This document shows positions 14,329 to 22,906 of a DNA stretch of 32,132 bases, in pieces. This DNA comes from an uncultured Clostridia bacterium (GTDB lineage: Bacteria > Bacillota > Clostridia > TANB77 > CAG-508): the NCBI GenBank assembly GCA_944392425.1, contig CALXWM010000018.1:1-32132 (forward strand), written 5' to 3'. A program made the position numbers and the translations under genes. Every line of letters starts with the position of its first letter. Position 1 is the stretch's first letter. The notes beneath the pieces are model-generated. The model did no database searches, was not told the DNA's origin, and worked only from the letters and a program-made list of their open reading frames with translations.

Positions 14329-15894
14329 TTATTTTTGCCTAAACCATTCATTAAAAATATAATAAACATTATAACTGTTTGGTGAGAAATTGCCACCAAC
14401 ATTTGCATTTAATATTAATATGTTTTTATTTCTATATAATCCTATATATGGAACTTCATCATTTACAATCTTTTGTATATCTGCATAACTATCTACTGAA
14501 TTTAACTTAGATTTTACATCATTGTTATTATAGTTTGCTAAATTACCATCTCCATAAAAATATGTTAAATCTGGATTTACAGAATTTGTTACACCTGTTA
14601 ATATCATTTGATAGTTTTTGTTATTTAAATAATCATTATATTTTTCATTTGAAACTTTAGTTACATTAACAGCTATTCCTACCGCTTCTAGTTGTCTTTT
14701 TATTTCATTTGCTACATTTACTCTATCATTATTGTCTTCTGTTACTATTAAAGATAGGGTAAGTCTTCTTACGTGCCCACTTATACTTTTTTGCCATTTA
14801 TTATTTTGATATGTCCATCCTGCCTGCTCTAATGTAGTTCTTGCTTGTTCTTGATTATATCCTATTTCTCCTGTGCTATTATATAAATAACTACCATAAT
14901 CTAGTGGAGAATTTGCTACATAATAGTTGTTTGAAAATGCAGTTGAAACTAAAGTATTTTTGTCTATAGCATAATTTATAGCTTGTCTTACTGCTTTATC
15001 TTGCAAAATAATATCATTACAATTTAAGCTTAAGTAGTCATAATTTCTTCCTTTGTATTCTTTTTTGTTATATCCCATTGTTCCTACATAGTCTGTATAA
15101 TTTCTTACAGAAGTGTTAATTATGTCAATGTTTCCAAGTTTGAAACTATTATATATTTCTCCCATTGTTCCATATCTTTTTATAGATATAGATTGAGCTT
15201 TTGGAGTTTTTTCTTTTATATATCTCCATCTATCATTTCGTGTAAGTAAAATAGTGTTATCATCAATGCTTGCTATTTTATACATTCCTGTACCTATTGG
15301 AATTTTGTTTGTTGTTTCAAAATTTTCATTCATATAGTACATGCTTGAAAGAATTGGAAATGTTAAGTTATATTCAAAAAAATTAACTGGTTTTGATAAA
15401 TGAATGATTACGGTTTCAGTATCTGGTGTTTCTACACTTGCCACATCAGCCACATTTGCCGAATATACAGTATTTCTTTCTTTTAATCTATCTATTGTAA
15501 AACTAACATCTCTTGCAATTAAGCTTGTTCCATCTTGCCATTTAATAGAAGTATCCAATTTTATTTCATATGTTAAATCATCTGTTTTAGTGCAAGACTT
15601 TGCTAAGCAATATTCTAATTTATAGTCTGCAGTTATGTTTAGTAATGGCTCAAATATAATTTTACTTATGTTAATTATTTCTTTATTATTTGTTAAAAGT
15701 GGATTCATAGTGTCATAGTTGCAAAGTCCCATTGTTAAGCTATCTAGCATTTCTATGGTTGTTTCTCCAATAGTATTTTCTTCTTCTATTTCATTACTTT
15801 GTACTTTTTGATTGTATAGAACATATACTGTTCCTATAATTAGAGCAATTATGAAAACTATAAATATATATTTGAAAACATTATTATTTTTCAT
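14329..15894 (-). CDS. Oligopeptide ABC transporter substrate-binding protein (family 5), membrane-anchored
   Basis: Solute-binding protein of the OppA/DppA type (SBP_bac_5). Recognisable blocks are the IIFEPLLNITADYKLEYCLA start of the domain, YEIKLDTSIKWQDGTSLIARDVSFTID (cited in part), PIGTGMYKI, LNCNDIILQDKAVRQAINYAIDKNTL (cited in part) and SPLDYGSYLY. At 521 aa it is full length. Residues about 8-27 form a hydrophobic segment, but no cysteine lipobox follows, so it appears to be an uncleaved membrane-anchored protein instead of a lipoprotein. No permease or ATPase gene is adjacent, so it is an orphan. It could deliver peptides to a remote Opp system or act as a sensor. Confidence 0.88.
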   Translation of the reverse strand: MKNNNVFKYIFIVFIIALIIGTVYVLYNQKVQSNEIEEENTIGETTIEMLDSLTMGLCNYDTMNPLLTNNKEIINISKIIFEPLLNITADYKLEYCLAKSCTKTDDLTYEIKLDTSIKWQDGTSLIARDVSFTIDRLKERNTVYSANVADVASVETPDTETVIIHLSKPVNFFEYNLTFPILSSMYYMNENFETTNKIPIGTGMYKIASIDDNTILLTRNDRWRYIKEKTPKAQSISIKRYGTMGEIYNSFKLGNIDIINTSVRNYTDYVGTMGYNKKEYKGRNYDYLSLNCNDIILQDKAVRQAINYAIDKNTLVSTAFSNNYYVANSPLDYGSYLYNSTGEIGYNQEQARTTLEQAGWTYQNNKWQKSISGHVRRLTLSLIVTEDNNDRVNVANEIKRQLEAVGIAVNVTKVSNEKYNDYLNNKNYQMILTGVTNSVNPDLTYFYGDGNLANYNNNDVKSKLNSVDSYADIQKIVNDEVPYIGLYRNKNILILNANVGGNFSPNSYNVYYIFNEWFRQK

Positions 15895-15957
15895 TCAATT
15901 CTCCTAGTTAAATAATTTTTTAACAAGTTACATTTTTTATTTTTAAAATCCGTAATT

Positions 15958-15986
15958 ATAATATAATAATTTCACCTTATTTTCAA
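15958..15986 (-). promoter_or_regulatory. Candidate promoter for the substrate-binding protein gene
   Basis: The minus strand has TTGAAA (15981-15986) and TATTAT (15958-15963) 17 bases apart, about 64 bases upstream of the gene. An overlapping TATAAT (15955-15960) would give a 20-base spacer. The rest of the 208-base gap holds nothing recognisable. Confidence 0.45.
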
Positions 15987-16102
15987 TACTTTCACAAAAA
16001 TAGTATAATAAAACATAATTATATTATTCATAAAAATAGACATATAATTAGCAGTTAAATACTAAATATATGCCCCCTATATACTTAAATCATAATATTA
16101 GT

Positions 16103-16363
16103 TTATCTTGATTCAACGATAAGTCTAATTCCTGTTCTGTCTTCTCCTTCGACTTGCACCTCTGCAAATGCCGGTATGCAAACTAAGTCAACTCCTGTTG
16201 GAGCTACAAAACCTCTTGCTATTGCAACAGCTTTTACAGCTTGATTTAATGCTCCTGCTCCGATTGCTTGCATTTCTGCCTTTTTTGTTTCTTTTACCAT
16301 CCCAGCTATAGCTCCTGCTACTGAGTTTGGATTTGATTTTGATGAAATTTTTAACACTTCCAT
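16103..16363 (-). CDS. spoVS: Stage V sporulation protein S
   Basis: A small Alba-like protein (86 aa) needed for progress through late sporulation and spore coat assembly in Bacillus. The sequence is almost the family consensus: MEVLKISSKSNPNSVAGAIA, GAGALNQAVKAVAIARGFVA and GVDLVCIPAFAEV. GGAGG is 5 bases before the ATG. It follows ymdB, as in the B. subtilis rny-ymdB-spoVS order, but has its own promoter in the 128-base gap. Confidence 0.97.
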   Translation of the reverse strand: MEVLKISSKSNPNSVAGAIAGMVKETKKAEMQAIGAGALNQAVKAVAIARGFVAPTGVDLVCIPAFAEVQVEGEDRTGIRLIVESR

Positions 16364-16410
16364 TTTTCCTCCTAATTCTTTTATTTGTTTTTTTGTAATT
16401 ACATATATAT

Positions 16411-16439
16411 GTTATACTACAATGAAGAAAAAATGTCTA
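16411..16439 (-). promoter_or_regulatory. spoVS promoter candidate
   Basis: On the minus strand TAGACA (16434-16439) and TATAAC (16411-16416) are separated by 17 bases, a good sigma-A match about 48 bases before the spoVS ATG. In B. subtilis spoVS is sigma-H dependent; no clear sigma-H pair was seen here. Confidence 0.6.
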
Positions 16440-16491
16440 GTCTTTTTTTACATTTTTTGGAACTTTTTATCGACATTATTTGACAATTTTT

Positions 16492-17256
16492 TTACACGTT
16501 TATTCTATATATTTTTTTAGTCTTACAAGACTCATCATCTATGTCAAAAATAACTCCATTTAGCATGCATTTACCTTCTGCAAGTTTATATTTTTCTGGA
16601 AGAGAAGTAACAAATCTTTTTAATGACGCTTGTACATCCATACCAATGACAGATTTTATAGGTCCTGTCATTCCTATGTCAGTTATATATCCTGTTCCTT
16701 TTTCTAATATTCTCTCATCTGCTGTTTGAACATGAGTATGTGTTCCAAACATTGCAGTTATTCTTCCATCTACATAATATCCCATCGCGATTTTTTCTGC
16801 TGTTGCTTCTGCGTGGAAGTCTAATATTATTAAATCTGCATTTATTTTGCTAATTATGTTATCTATGCAAGTAAATGGATTATCTGAAAGTACGCCCATA
16901 TCTGTTCTGCCTATTAGATTTATTACAGCTATTTTCTTATCATTTTTATTTATTATTGTGTATCCTTTTCCTGGGCAACCTTTTGAATAATTTGCTGGTC
17001 TGATTATTTTTTTGTCTTCAATAAAAGTGAATATATCTTTTTTTCCCCAAGTGTGATTTCCCATTGTTATTACATCTATATTTAATCTATTTAATTCATT
17101 ATAAATTTTACTGGTCATGCCCATTCCACCAGCAACATTTTCTCCATTTATAATAGTAAAATCTATATTTTCTGCTTCTTGTAAATTTGGCAATGTGTTT
17201 TTTAATTTTTCTAAACCTGTCTCTCCGACTAAATCTCCTACTGCTAAAATTTTCAA
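16492..17256 (-). CDS. ymdB: YmdB-family metallophosphoesterase (2',3'-cyclic nucleotide phosphodiesterase)
   Basis: Member of the TIGR00282 / YmdB family, dinuclear-metal phosphodiesterases that affect the switch between motility and biofilm in Bacillus. Metal-ligand motifs visible: ILAVGDLVG (Asp8), INGENVAGG, TMGNHTWGKKDI, LDFHAEATAEK and GTHTHVQTADERI. At 254 aa it is of normal size. The start codon is TTG at 17256 with GGAGG seven bases upstream; the motif-bearing N-terminus begins immediately there. spoVS follows. rny, the usual upstream partner, is absent and a DUF378 gene precedes instead. Confidence 0.93.
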   Translation of the reverse strand: MKILAVGDLVGETGLEKLKNTLPNLQEAENIDFTIINGENVAGGMGMTSKIYNELNRLNIDVITMGNHTWGKKDIFTFIEDKKIIRPANYSKGCPGKGYTIINKNDKKIAVINLIGRTDMGVLSDNPFTCIDNIISKINADLIILDFHAEATAEKIAMGYYVDGRITAMFGTHTHVQTADERILEKGTGYITDIGMTGPIKSVIGMDVQASLKRFVTSLPEKYKLAEGKCMLNGVIFDIDDESCKTKKIYRINV

Positions 17257-17303
17257 AATAATACCTCCTAAATTTCATTTTTAATATTAAATTACTATTA
17301 AAT

Positions 17304-17332
17304 ATTTTAGTATATAATTAATCATTAGTCAA
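17304..17332 (-). promoter_or_regulatory. ymdB promoter candidate
   Basis: The minus strand shows TTGACT (17327-17332), a 17-base spacer and TAAAAT (17304-17309), about 48 bases upstream of the ymdB TTG start. It lies after the DUF378 terminator, so ymdB begins a new transcript. Confidence 0.65.
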
Positions 17333-17387
17333 ATTTTATTAATTAAAAAGGTATCATTATAAAAAAATTATATAATTTTAATCCATA

Positions 17388-17422
17388 AAAATGAACCTTG
17401 AGTTTTAGCTCAAAGTTCATTT
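17388..17422 (-). terminator. Terminator of the DUF378 gene
   Basis: ATGAACCTTGAG (17391-17402) pairs with CTCAAAGTTCAT (17409-17420) around a 6-base loop, with A runs on one side and T runs on the other, so it can act in both directions. It directly follows the DUF378 stop codon. Confidence 0.85.
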
Positions 17423-17428
17423 TTTTAA

Positions 17429-17626
17429 TTAGTCATTATGTTCATACATAAAGTATCTTATTGACCACAATCCTGATAGTCCAACTAAGGCATATATAAT
17501 TCTACTAACTATACTCATTGTACCAAATATGCTATCTACTAAGTTAAAACCAAAGAATCCTATTAATCCCCAGTTGATTGCGCCAATGATGACTAAAACT
17601 AAAGCTATTCTGTCAATTACTTTCAT
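17429..17626 (-). CDS. DUF378 (YuzA-like) small membrane protein
   Basis: A 65-aa protein with two hydrophobic segments (about 6-28 and 38-58). The INWGLIGFFGFNLVDSIFG motif is diagnostic of DUF378. Function is unknown. The start has AGGAG followed by AAAAAAGAT and then ATG. A clear terminator follows, and the gap to the upstream hydrolase gene is 72 bases, so it may be co-transcribed with it. Confidence 0.88.
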   Translation of the reverse strand: MKVIDRIALVLVIIGAINWGLIGFFGFNLVDSIFGTMSIVSRIIYALVGLSGLWSIRYFMYEHND

Positions 17627-17698
17627 ATCTTTTTTACTCCTATCTTTTAGTTTTACATTTTTAGTTTATGCAATTTTTTATATATTATTCATTTTCCA

Positions 17699-18385
17699 TT
17701 ACTTACAAAATCTATGTTTTCCTATTGTTACAGTCATTGGTCTTGACCAAATCCATTTATTTGTAGCTGTTGCTGGATTAAAATAATATATTGCTCCATA
17801 TGTTGGATCCCAACCATTTATTGCATCTTGAGCAGCTTTTCTTGCCGTAGCATCTGGTGTTAAATTTATTTGTCCATCTGAAACACAATCAAACGCCCCA
17901 GATTGATAAACTACTCCTGAAATGGTATTTGGAAATGAACTTGATTTTACTCTATTTAAAACTACTGCTGCAACTGCAACTTGTCCAGTATAGCTTTCAC
18001 CTCTTGCTTCGCCATAAACTACTCTACTCAACAAATTTAAATTGCTCGAATTTACATTACTACTTGATGTAGAAGAACTACTAGATGAATTATATATTCC
18101 CATTGCTTGTAAAGTTTTCGTTCCAGCTATTCCATCAACAGTTAATCCATTTTTCTTTTGAAAACTTTTTACTGCTGACAAAGTTGCACTTCCATAAATA
18201 CCATCTACACTTCCTGAATAATATCCCCAATTTTTTAATTTTGTTTGAATTTGTCTAACTTCATCTCCCCTTGAGCCATATTTTGAAAGTGCCTGAACTT
18301 CGGCATTTCTAACCACAATATTATAACTAACAAAAAGCATAATTGCTAAAATCAATAAAATACCAATTTTTCTTTTAATTTTCAT
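17699..18385 (-). CDS. SleB-like spore cortex-lytic / cell wall hydrolase
   Basis: A 228-aa secreted peptidoglycan hydrolase. Residues about 8-26 are a signal or anchor segment. About 35-95 is a peptidoglycan-binding domain (YGSRGDEVRQIQTKLKNWGY, VDGIYGSATLSAVKSFQKKNG in part, DGIAGTKTLQAMG). About 99-113 is a serine-rich linker, and about 117-228 is a Hydrolase_2 (SleB-type lytic transglycosylase) domain with the catalytic Glu126 in VVYGEARGE and the AVAAVVLNRVKSSSFPNTI block. SleB degrades muramic-lactam-containing cortex at germination; a CwlJ-like or vegetative role is possible because sleB's usual partner ypeB is not adjacent. The gene lies between the fhs terminator and DUF378. Confidence 0.88.
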   Translation of the reverse strand: MKIKRKIGILLILAIMLFVSYNIVVRNAEVQALSKYGSRGDEVRQIQTKLKNWGYYSGSVDGIYGSATLSAVKSFQKKNGLTVDGIAGTKTLQAMGIYNSSSSSSTSSSNVNSSNLNLLSRVVYGEARGESYTGQVAVAAVVLNRVKSSSFPNTISGVVYQSGAFDCVSDGQINLTPDATARKAAQDAINGWDPTYGAIYYFNPATATNKWIWSRPMTVTIGKHRFCK

Positions 18386-18454
18386 TTTAAAATCCTCAAA
18401 TTAAATTTTGAAGTTTTAATATTTTGACTGAAATTCAAAATTTTCCATTCAAAT

Positions 18455-18498
18455 AAAAAACCTTCTTTGAAATTATTTTTTCCAAAAAAGGTTTTTTT
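18455..18498 (-). terminator. Terminator downstream of fhs (bidirectional)
   Basis: AAAAAACCTT (18455-18464) pairs with AAGGTTTTTT (18488-18497) around a 23-base loop. T runs occur on both strands. It separates fhs, and the repeat that follows fhs, from the SleB-like gene. Confidence 0.7.
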
Positions 18499-18502
18499 AT
18501 GC

Positions 18503-18669
18503 AATAATTTTTAATTTAAGCTTCAATATATGTTCTAGAGCTTTTAGCGACCTGAGGCAGCGTGAGCATTTTAATTATAACTAAGTATATCTGTCGAAGT
18601 GAGCGTGCAAGCGTTTTCGCGTAAGCGAAACCGTGAGGCAAATGCGGAGAAGCTTATTTTAAAATTATT
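18503..18669 (+). repeat. Dispersed GC-rich intergenic repeat, copy 4
   Basis: The left end CTTCAATATATGTTCTAGAG and the following CTTTTAGCGA match copies 1 and 3. The core AGCGTGCAAGCG...GCGTAAGCGAAACCGTGAGG is a diverged form of the copy 2/3 core. Imperfect inverted repeats (18503-18524 and 18649-18669) bound the unit and share AAGCTTC / GAAGCTT. It sits between the fhs stop and the fhs terminator, hence inside the presumed fhs 3' UTR. With the terminator it accounts for most of the gene-free interval 18386-18687. Confidence 0.75.
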
Positions 18670-18687
18670 AGAGATTGTATCATAATT

Positions 18688-20340
18688 TTAGAAAATTCCT
18701 ACAATATTGCCATTTTCATCTATGTCTATGTTTTCAGCTGCTGGATTTTTTGGAAGTCCTGGCATTGTCATTATTTTTCCTGTTTTTACAACAACAAATT
18801 CTGCCCCGTTTTTTAGTTCTACAGAACTTATATGTATATCAAATGGATTTTTGCAAAGTAAATTTTTAGGATCATCTGAAAATGAATATTGTGTTTTTGC
18901 AATGCATACTGGCATATTTTTTGCTAAGTTTCTTATTTGCTCTATATCTATTTTTGCTTCTTCTGAATATACCACATTTTTTGCCCCATATATTTCTTTT
19001 GCTACTTTTTCTATTTTTTCTTCCAAGCTCAAATTTAATTCGTAAATTGGCTTAAAGTTTTTTGGCTTTTCACAAATTCGAACTACTTTTTCAGTCAAAT
19101 CCTTTGCTCCAATTCCGCCTTTAGCCCAGTTTTCTAATAAGCTAAATTCTACTTTTCCTTCTAATTCATTTTGTAAAATTTCTATTTCTTTTTCTGTATC
19201 TGACGTAAATTTATTTATTGCTACAATTGGATTTAGTCCATATTTTTTTATATTTTCTACATGTTTTAATAAATTATTTATTCCTTCTTTTAAAGCTTCT
19301 TCATTTTCATTGTTTACTTCATCTTTAGCCACTCCACCATGATATTTTAGTGCTCTTAATGTAGCTACTATAACTACTGCATCTGGTGAAATTCCCATTT
19401 GCCTACATTTTATATCTAAGAATTTTTCTGCTCCTAAGTCTGCCCCAAAACCTGCTTCTGTAACAGTGTAATCACCAAGTTTCATTGCCATTTTAGTTGC
19501 TAAAACGCTATTACATCCATGAGCAATATTTGCAAATGGTCCTCCATGAATTATCGCTGGATTATTTTCTAAAGTTTGCACAATATTAGGATTTAATGCA
19601 TCCTTTAATAATACTGTAAGGCTTCCTTCTGCATTTAAGTCGTGACAATATATTGGATTGCCTTGTTTATTATATCCAACAATTATGTTTCCTAATCTTC
19701 TTTTTAAATCTTTAATAGATGTTGCTAAACAAAAAATTGCCATTATTTCTGATGCAACTGTAATGTCAAAATGATCTTCTCTTGGAGTCATATTTTTTTC
19801 TCCTGAAAGTCCTATTTCAACAGTTCTTAGAGCTCTATCGTTTAAGTCAACACATCTTTTCCAAGTAATTTTTTCAAATCCAAGTTCATTTCCTTGAAAA
19901 ATATGATTGTCAATTATTGCACTTAGTAAATTATTTGCTGAAGTTATTGCATGAATATCTCCTGTAAAATGAAGGTTTATATCTTCCATTGGAGCTACTT
20001 GTGAATGTCCACCGCCTGTTGCTCCTCCTTTTATACCAAATACAGGACCTAGTGATGGCTCTCTTAATGCTAGAATTGCATTTTTATTAATAGCATTTAA
20101 TCCATCTGCGAGTCCAATTGAAGTAGTTGTTTTTCCCTCTCCAAGTGGTGTTGGATTAATTGCTGTGACTAATATTAGTTTTCCCTCTTTTTTATTTTTT
20201 AAATTTTCTAAATAATTTAGAGAGATCTTTGCTTTGTATTTTCCTATTGGCTCTACTTCACTTTCTGGAATATTGAGCTTATTTGTTATTTCCATAACAT
20301 TTTTTAATTTTGCACTTCTTGCAATTTCAATATCTTCCAT
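18688..20340 (-). CDS. fhs: Formate-tetrahydrofolate ligase
   Basis: ATP-dependent synthesis of 10-formyltetrahydrofolate from formate, part of one-carbon metabolism and, in acetogens, of the methyl branch of the Wood-Ljungdahl pathway. The P-loop is TPLGEGKTTTS (64-74). Other family blocks are REPSLGPVFGIKGGATGGG, INLHFTGDIHAITSANNLLS, NPAIIHGGPFANIAHGCNS, EAGFGADLGAEKF and VATLRALKYHGG. The C-terminus MTMPGLPKNPAAENIDID is typical. At 550 aa it is full length. It has its own promoter and terminator. No other folate or acetyl-CoA pathway gene is beside it, so acetogenesis cannot be inferred. Confidence 0.97.
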   Translation of the reverse strand: MEDIEIARSAKLKNVMEITNKLNIPESEVEPIGKYKAKISLNYLENLKNKKEGKLILVTAINPTPLGEGKTTTSIGLADGLNAINKNAILALREPSLGPVFGIKGGATGGGHSQVAPMEDINLHFTGDIHAITSANNLLSAIIDNHIFQGNELGFEKITWKRCVDLNDRALRTVEIGLSGEKNMTPREDHFDITVASEIMAIFCLATSIKDLKRRLGNIIVGYNKQGNPIYCHDLNAEGSLTVLLKDALNPNIVQTLENNPAIIHGGPFANIAHGCNSVLATKMAMKLGDYTVTEAGFGADLGAEKFLDIKCRQMGISPDAVVIVATLRALKYHGGVAKDEVNNENEEALKEGINNLLKHVENIKKYGLNPIVAINKFTSDTEKEIEILQNELEGKVEFSLLENWAKGGIGAKDLTEKVVRICEKPKNFKPIYELNLSLEEKIEKVAKEIYGAKNVVYSEEAKIDIEQIRNLAKNMPVCIAKTQYSFSDDPKNLLCKNPFDIHISSVELKNGAEFVVVKTGKIMTMPGLPKNPAAENIDIDENGNIVGIF

Positions 20341-20360
20341 TTAAACACCTCGCATTTTTT

Positions 20361-20390
20361 ACTATATAATATTTCTTTTGTACTTGTCAC
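20361..20390 (-). promoter_or_regulatory. fhs promoter candidate
   Basis: The minus strand carries GTGACA (20385-20390), an 18-base spacer and TATAGT (20361-20366), about 20 bases upstream of the fhs ATG, whose RBS is GAGGTG. The leader would be short. Confidence 0.5.
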
Positions 20391-20410
20391 TAATACTATT
20401 AATTCTTTTA

Positions 20411-20839
20411 TTAAAAAATTACTCCTACAACAAAACCAATTAGTGCTCCTGCTGCAACTTGTACAGGTGTATGTCCTGTTTTTTCTTGTAAATATTCTGC
20501 TGGTGTCATATCTTTAACTTCTTTTACAACCCTATTTAATATATGTGCTTGTTCTCCAACTGCTCTACGTACTCCAGCTGCATCATACATTGTAATAAAT
20601 GCAAATAGTACGCTTAATGCAAATATAGGCTCATCAACTCCTATGTGTTTGCCTATTAAAGTAGCAAGTGATACTACAACTGCTGAATGTGAGCTAGGCA
20701 TTCCACCTGCTCCCATAAATCTTTTAATATCCCATTTTCCTTCTTTAAAATATTCATATAATACTTTAAACATTTGTATCCCAAACCATAAAACAAATGG
20801 TATTATTAAGTACTTATATTGATTAAAAAAATTTAGCAT
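20411..20839 (-). CDS. Divergent PAP2-family membrane protein (YuiD/DUF212)
   Basis: A 142-aa membrane protein of the divergent PAP2 / acid phosphatase-vanadium haloperoxidase-related family. The motif GAGGMPSSHSAVVVSLAT (about 44-61) holds the conserved Ser-His pair, and DAAGVRRAVGEQAHILNRVV (about 86-105) is the second conserved block. Three to four membrane segments are visible. Substrate is unknown; a lipid phosphatase role is inferred from homology only. It follows xseB in the same direction, a frequent clostridial arrangement. Confidence 0.9.
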   Translation of the reverse strand: MLNFFNQYKYLIIPFVLWFGIQMFKVLYEYFKEGKWDIKRFMGAGGMPSSHSAVVVSLATLIGKHIGVDEPIFALSVLFAFITMYDAAGVRRAVGEQAHILNRVVKEVKDMTPAEYLQEKTGHTPVQVAAGALIGFVVGVIF

Positions 20840-20913
20840 TTTGTTTCCCCTTCTTTAAATATTAATACTATTCTTTAGAATAACAAAAAATAATCAAGAT
20901 GTAAGTAAGAAAA

Positions 20914-21135
20914 TTATTCTACATTATCTACTGTAAAATCTTTTTCTTCTCCATTTACAAGAATAGTTATCTTCTTTTCGGCTTCTTCTAGAATTTTATT
21001 GCATTTTTGAGATAATTTCATTCCTTCTTCAAATTTTTTTACTGAAGTATCTAAATCTAAATTATCATTTTCTAATTCATTTGCAATTGACTCTAACTTT
21101 TGCATTGCTTGTTCAAATGTTAATTTTTCTTCCAT
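20914..21135 (-). CDS. xseB: Exodeoxyribonuclease VII small subunit
   Basis: A 73-aa all-helical protein with the standard start LTFEQAMQKLESIANELEND and the LDTSVKKFEEGMKLSQKCNKI coiled-coil hairpin (cited in part). It forms exonuclease VII with XseA, degrading single-stranded DNA in both directions. The gap to xseA is 13 bases, so the two are co-translated from one message. Confidence 0.95.
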   Translation of the reverse strand: MEEKLTFEQAMQKLESIANELENDNLDLDTSVKKFEEGMKLSQKCNKILEEAEKKITILVNGEEKDFTVDNVE

Positions 21136-21148
21136 TTTGAAATTCCTT

Positions 21149-22348
21149 TCACTTTATTTTTTCTAGTACTTTTGTTTTTAATTTTCCATCAATTAATCTT
21201 AGTTCTAGAACATCATTTATATTTGCATCATCTAATTTTGATACAATCATTCCGTCTTTTTCTGCTATAGAGTAACCACGTGTTAATGTTTTTAGTGGGC
21301 TTAAGGCGTCTAACTTAGCAATAAGTTTAACAGCATCTGCCTTTGATTTTGTAATTCTATTATTTATGCTATTTTGTATAGATTTTACCAGCATATCTAA
21401 GCTTATAGACTTTTCATTTATTTTTTGCAAAGGTTCTTTAAAAACTCTTCTAGTCATACATTTTTCATATCTTAGTTTCATTAATTCTAATCTTCTCTTT
21501 AATGCTACTCTATATCTATTTTGATATGTACTTATTGTATAAACTACATCTGCAATATTTGGTACAGCAAGTTCAGCAGCTGCAGATGGTGTTGGTGCTC
21601 TTAAATCTGCCACAAAATCTGCTATTGTAAAATCTGTTTCATGCCCTACTGCTGAAATAATAGGTAATTTTGAATTATATATAGCTCTTGCTACAACTTC
21701 TTCATTAAATGGCCATAAATCTTCTAGTGATCCTCCACCTCTACCTATTATAAGAACATCAGCCAAGTTTTCGTCATTCATTTTTTGAATAGCATCTGCT
21801 ATTTGTTGGCTCGCTCCCGGTCCCTGTACAGGAACTGGTAAGAGCCTTATATGTACATTTGGATTTCTTCTAGTAGATACATTAATTATATCTCTTATAA
21901 CTGCTCCGGTTGATGAAGTAAGTACACCAATTGTTTTAGGAAACATTGGTATTTGTTTTTTGTGTGATGTGTCAAATAAGCCTTCTTTTTCTAATTTTGC
22001 TTTTAGTTTTTGATATTCTTCATATAGTGTTCCCATTCCCTCTTGTTTCATTGCTTTGCAATATATTTGGTAAACGCCATCTCTTTCAAAAACTGAAACA
22101 GTTCCCAAAACAACAACTTTCATACCATCTTTAGGCATAAATTGTAAATGAGGTGTATAACTTTTAAACATTATACATTTAATAAGTGAGTTTTCATCTT
22201 TTAAAGTAAAATACATATGCCCAGTATAGTGTAATTTAAAATTTGAAATCTCACCTTTTACATATACATTATTTAAAAATTCATCACCATCTACCTTTTG
22301 CTTTATGTATTTATTTAATTCTTGAACGGTAATTGGTTTTATGTCCAT
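21149..22348 (-). CDS. xseA: Exodeoxyribonuclease VII large subunit
   Basis: Catalytic subunit of exonuclease VII. The N-terminal OB-fold begins ITVQELNKYIKQKVDGDEFL with VKGEISNFKLHYTGHMYFTL. The nuclease domain has IGVLTSSTGAVIRDIINV, LLPVPVQGPGA, IIGRGGGSLEDLWPFNEE and PIISAVGHETDFTIADFVAD with RAPTPSAAAE. The 399-aa length from the chosen start is normal. An in-frame GTG at 22366 exists, but AAAGGA sits just downstream of it and is spaced for the ATG at 22348. It follows nusB. Confidence 0.95.
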   Translation of the reverse strand: MDIKPITVQELNKYIKQKVDGDEFLNNVYVKGEISNFKLHYTGHMYFTLKDENSLIKCIMFKSYTPHLQFMPKDGMKVVVLGTVSVFERDGVYQIYCKAMKQEGMGTLYEEYQKLKAKLEKEGLFDTSHKKQIPMFPKTIGVLTSSTGAVIRDIINVSTRRNPNVHIRLLPVPVQGPGASQQIADAIQKMNDENLADVLIIGRGGGSLEDLWPFNEEVVARAIYNSKLPIISAVGHETDFTIADFVADLRAPTPSAAAELAVPNIADVVYTISTYQNRYRVALKRRLELMKLRYEKCMTRRVFKEPLQKINEKSISLDMLVKSIQNSINNRITKSKADAVKLIAKLDALSPLKTLTRGYSIAEKDGMIVSKLDDANINDVLELRLIDGKLKTKVLEKIK

Positions 22349-22420
22349 GAATTTAATTCCTTTCACTTGCTCAGTTTGTTTAATTTTTACTTTTTATCTA
22401 AAACTTTATATAAGTAAAAA

Positions 22421-22831
22421 TTAAGCTTCATTTTTCTTTACTATGCTTGCTAACACTCCATTTACAAATGATTTTGAGTTATCATCACCATACTTTTTGG
22501 CTAATTCTACAACTTCGTTTATAACGACTTTGTATGGTAATTTTGAATAGATGATTTCATATATACCTAGTTTTAATAAGGTTAGATCTATTTTTGAAAT
22601 TCGGTTTATATCCCAATCTGACTTTATGTTTTCTGATATTGATTTTTCTATTTCTTCATTATATTTATTGGTTCCAACTATTACGTCTTTTATGTAATCT
22701 ATACCATCTTTATCTTGAATTTCATTTTCCTGTATAAATATTTCTAACTGTTCTTCTATATTTTTTTCATCCATTAATTGTAGACTATATAATAATCTGA
22801 ATGCTTGTTCTCTTGCCTCTGTACGTTTCAT
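22421..22831 (-). CDS. nusB: Transcription antitermination factor NusB
   Basis: An all-helical RNA-binding protein that joins NusE (S10) on boxA for antitermination of rRNA transcripts. The start [18 protein letters not shown], the middle [20 protein letters not shown] and the end [29 protein letters not shown] (cited in part) are the family signature. Length 136 aa. The RBS is weak (GGAAC). It lies after DUF2273 and before xseA, the usual clostridial gene order. Confidence 0.95.
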   Translation of the reverse strand: MKRTEAREQAFRLLYSLQLMDEKNIEEQLEIFIQENEIQDKDGIDYIKDVIVGTNKYNEEIEKSISENIKSDWDINRISKIDLTLLKLGIYEIIYSKLPYKVVINEVVELAKKYGDDNSKSFVNGVLASIVKKNEA

Positions 22832-22906
22832 TTAATTAGTTCCATTTCTTGCATAATATTTAGGTTTTTAAGGCTACCTATAAACCATTTTATTGTAAAC
22901 TTAATT

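Noticed and set aside
16401..16412. ACATATATATGT palindrome after the spoVS -10 box, as an operator
   Set aside because: It is a simple AT alternation that is expected by chance here; no second site supports it.
18386..18450. Forespore promoter for the SleB-like gene
   Set aside because: Only weak matches to sigma-G hexamers with wrong spacing in AT-rich sequence.
3092..18669. The four dispersed repeats as a CRISPR array
   Set aside because: Copies are 100-170 bases long, kilobases apart, structured and without uniform spacers.
20341..20410. Riboswitch upstream of fhs
   Set aside because: The gap is only 70 bases and contains the promoter; no known folate or purine aptamer pattern was seen.
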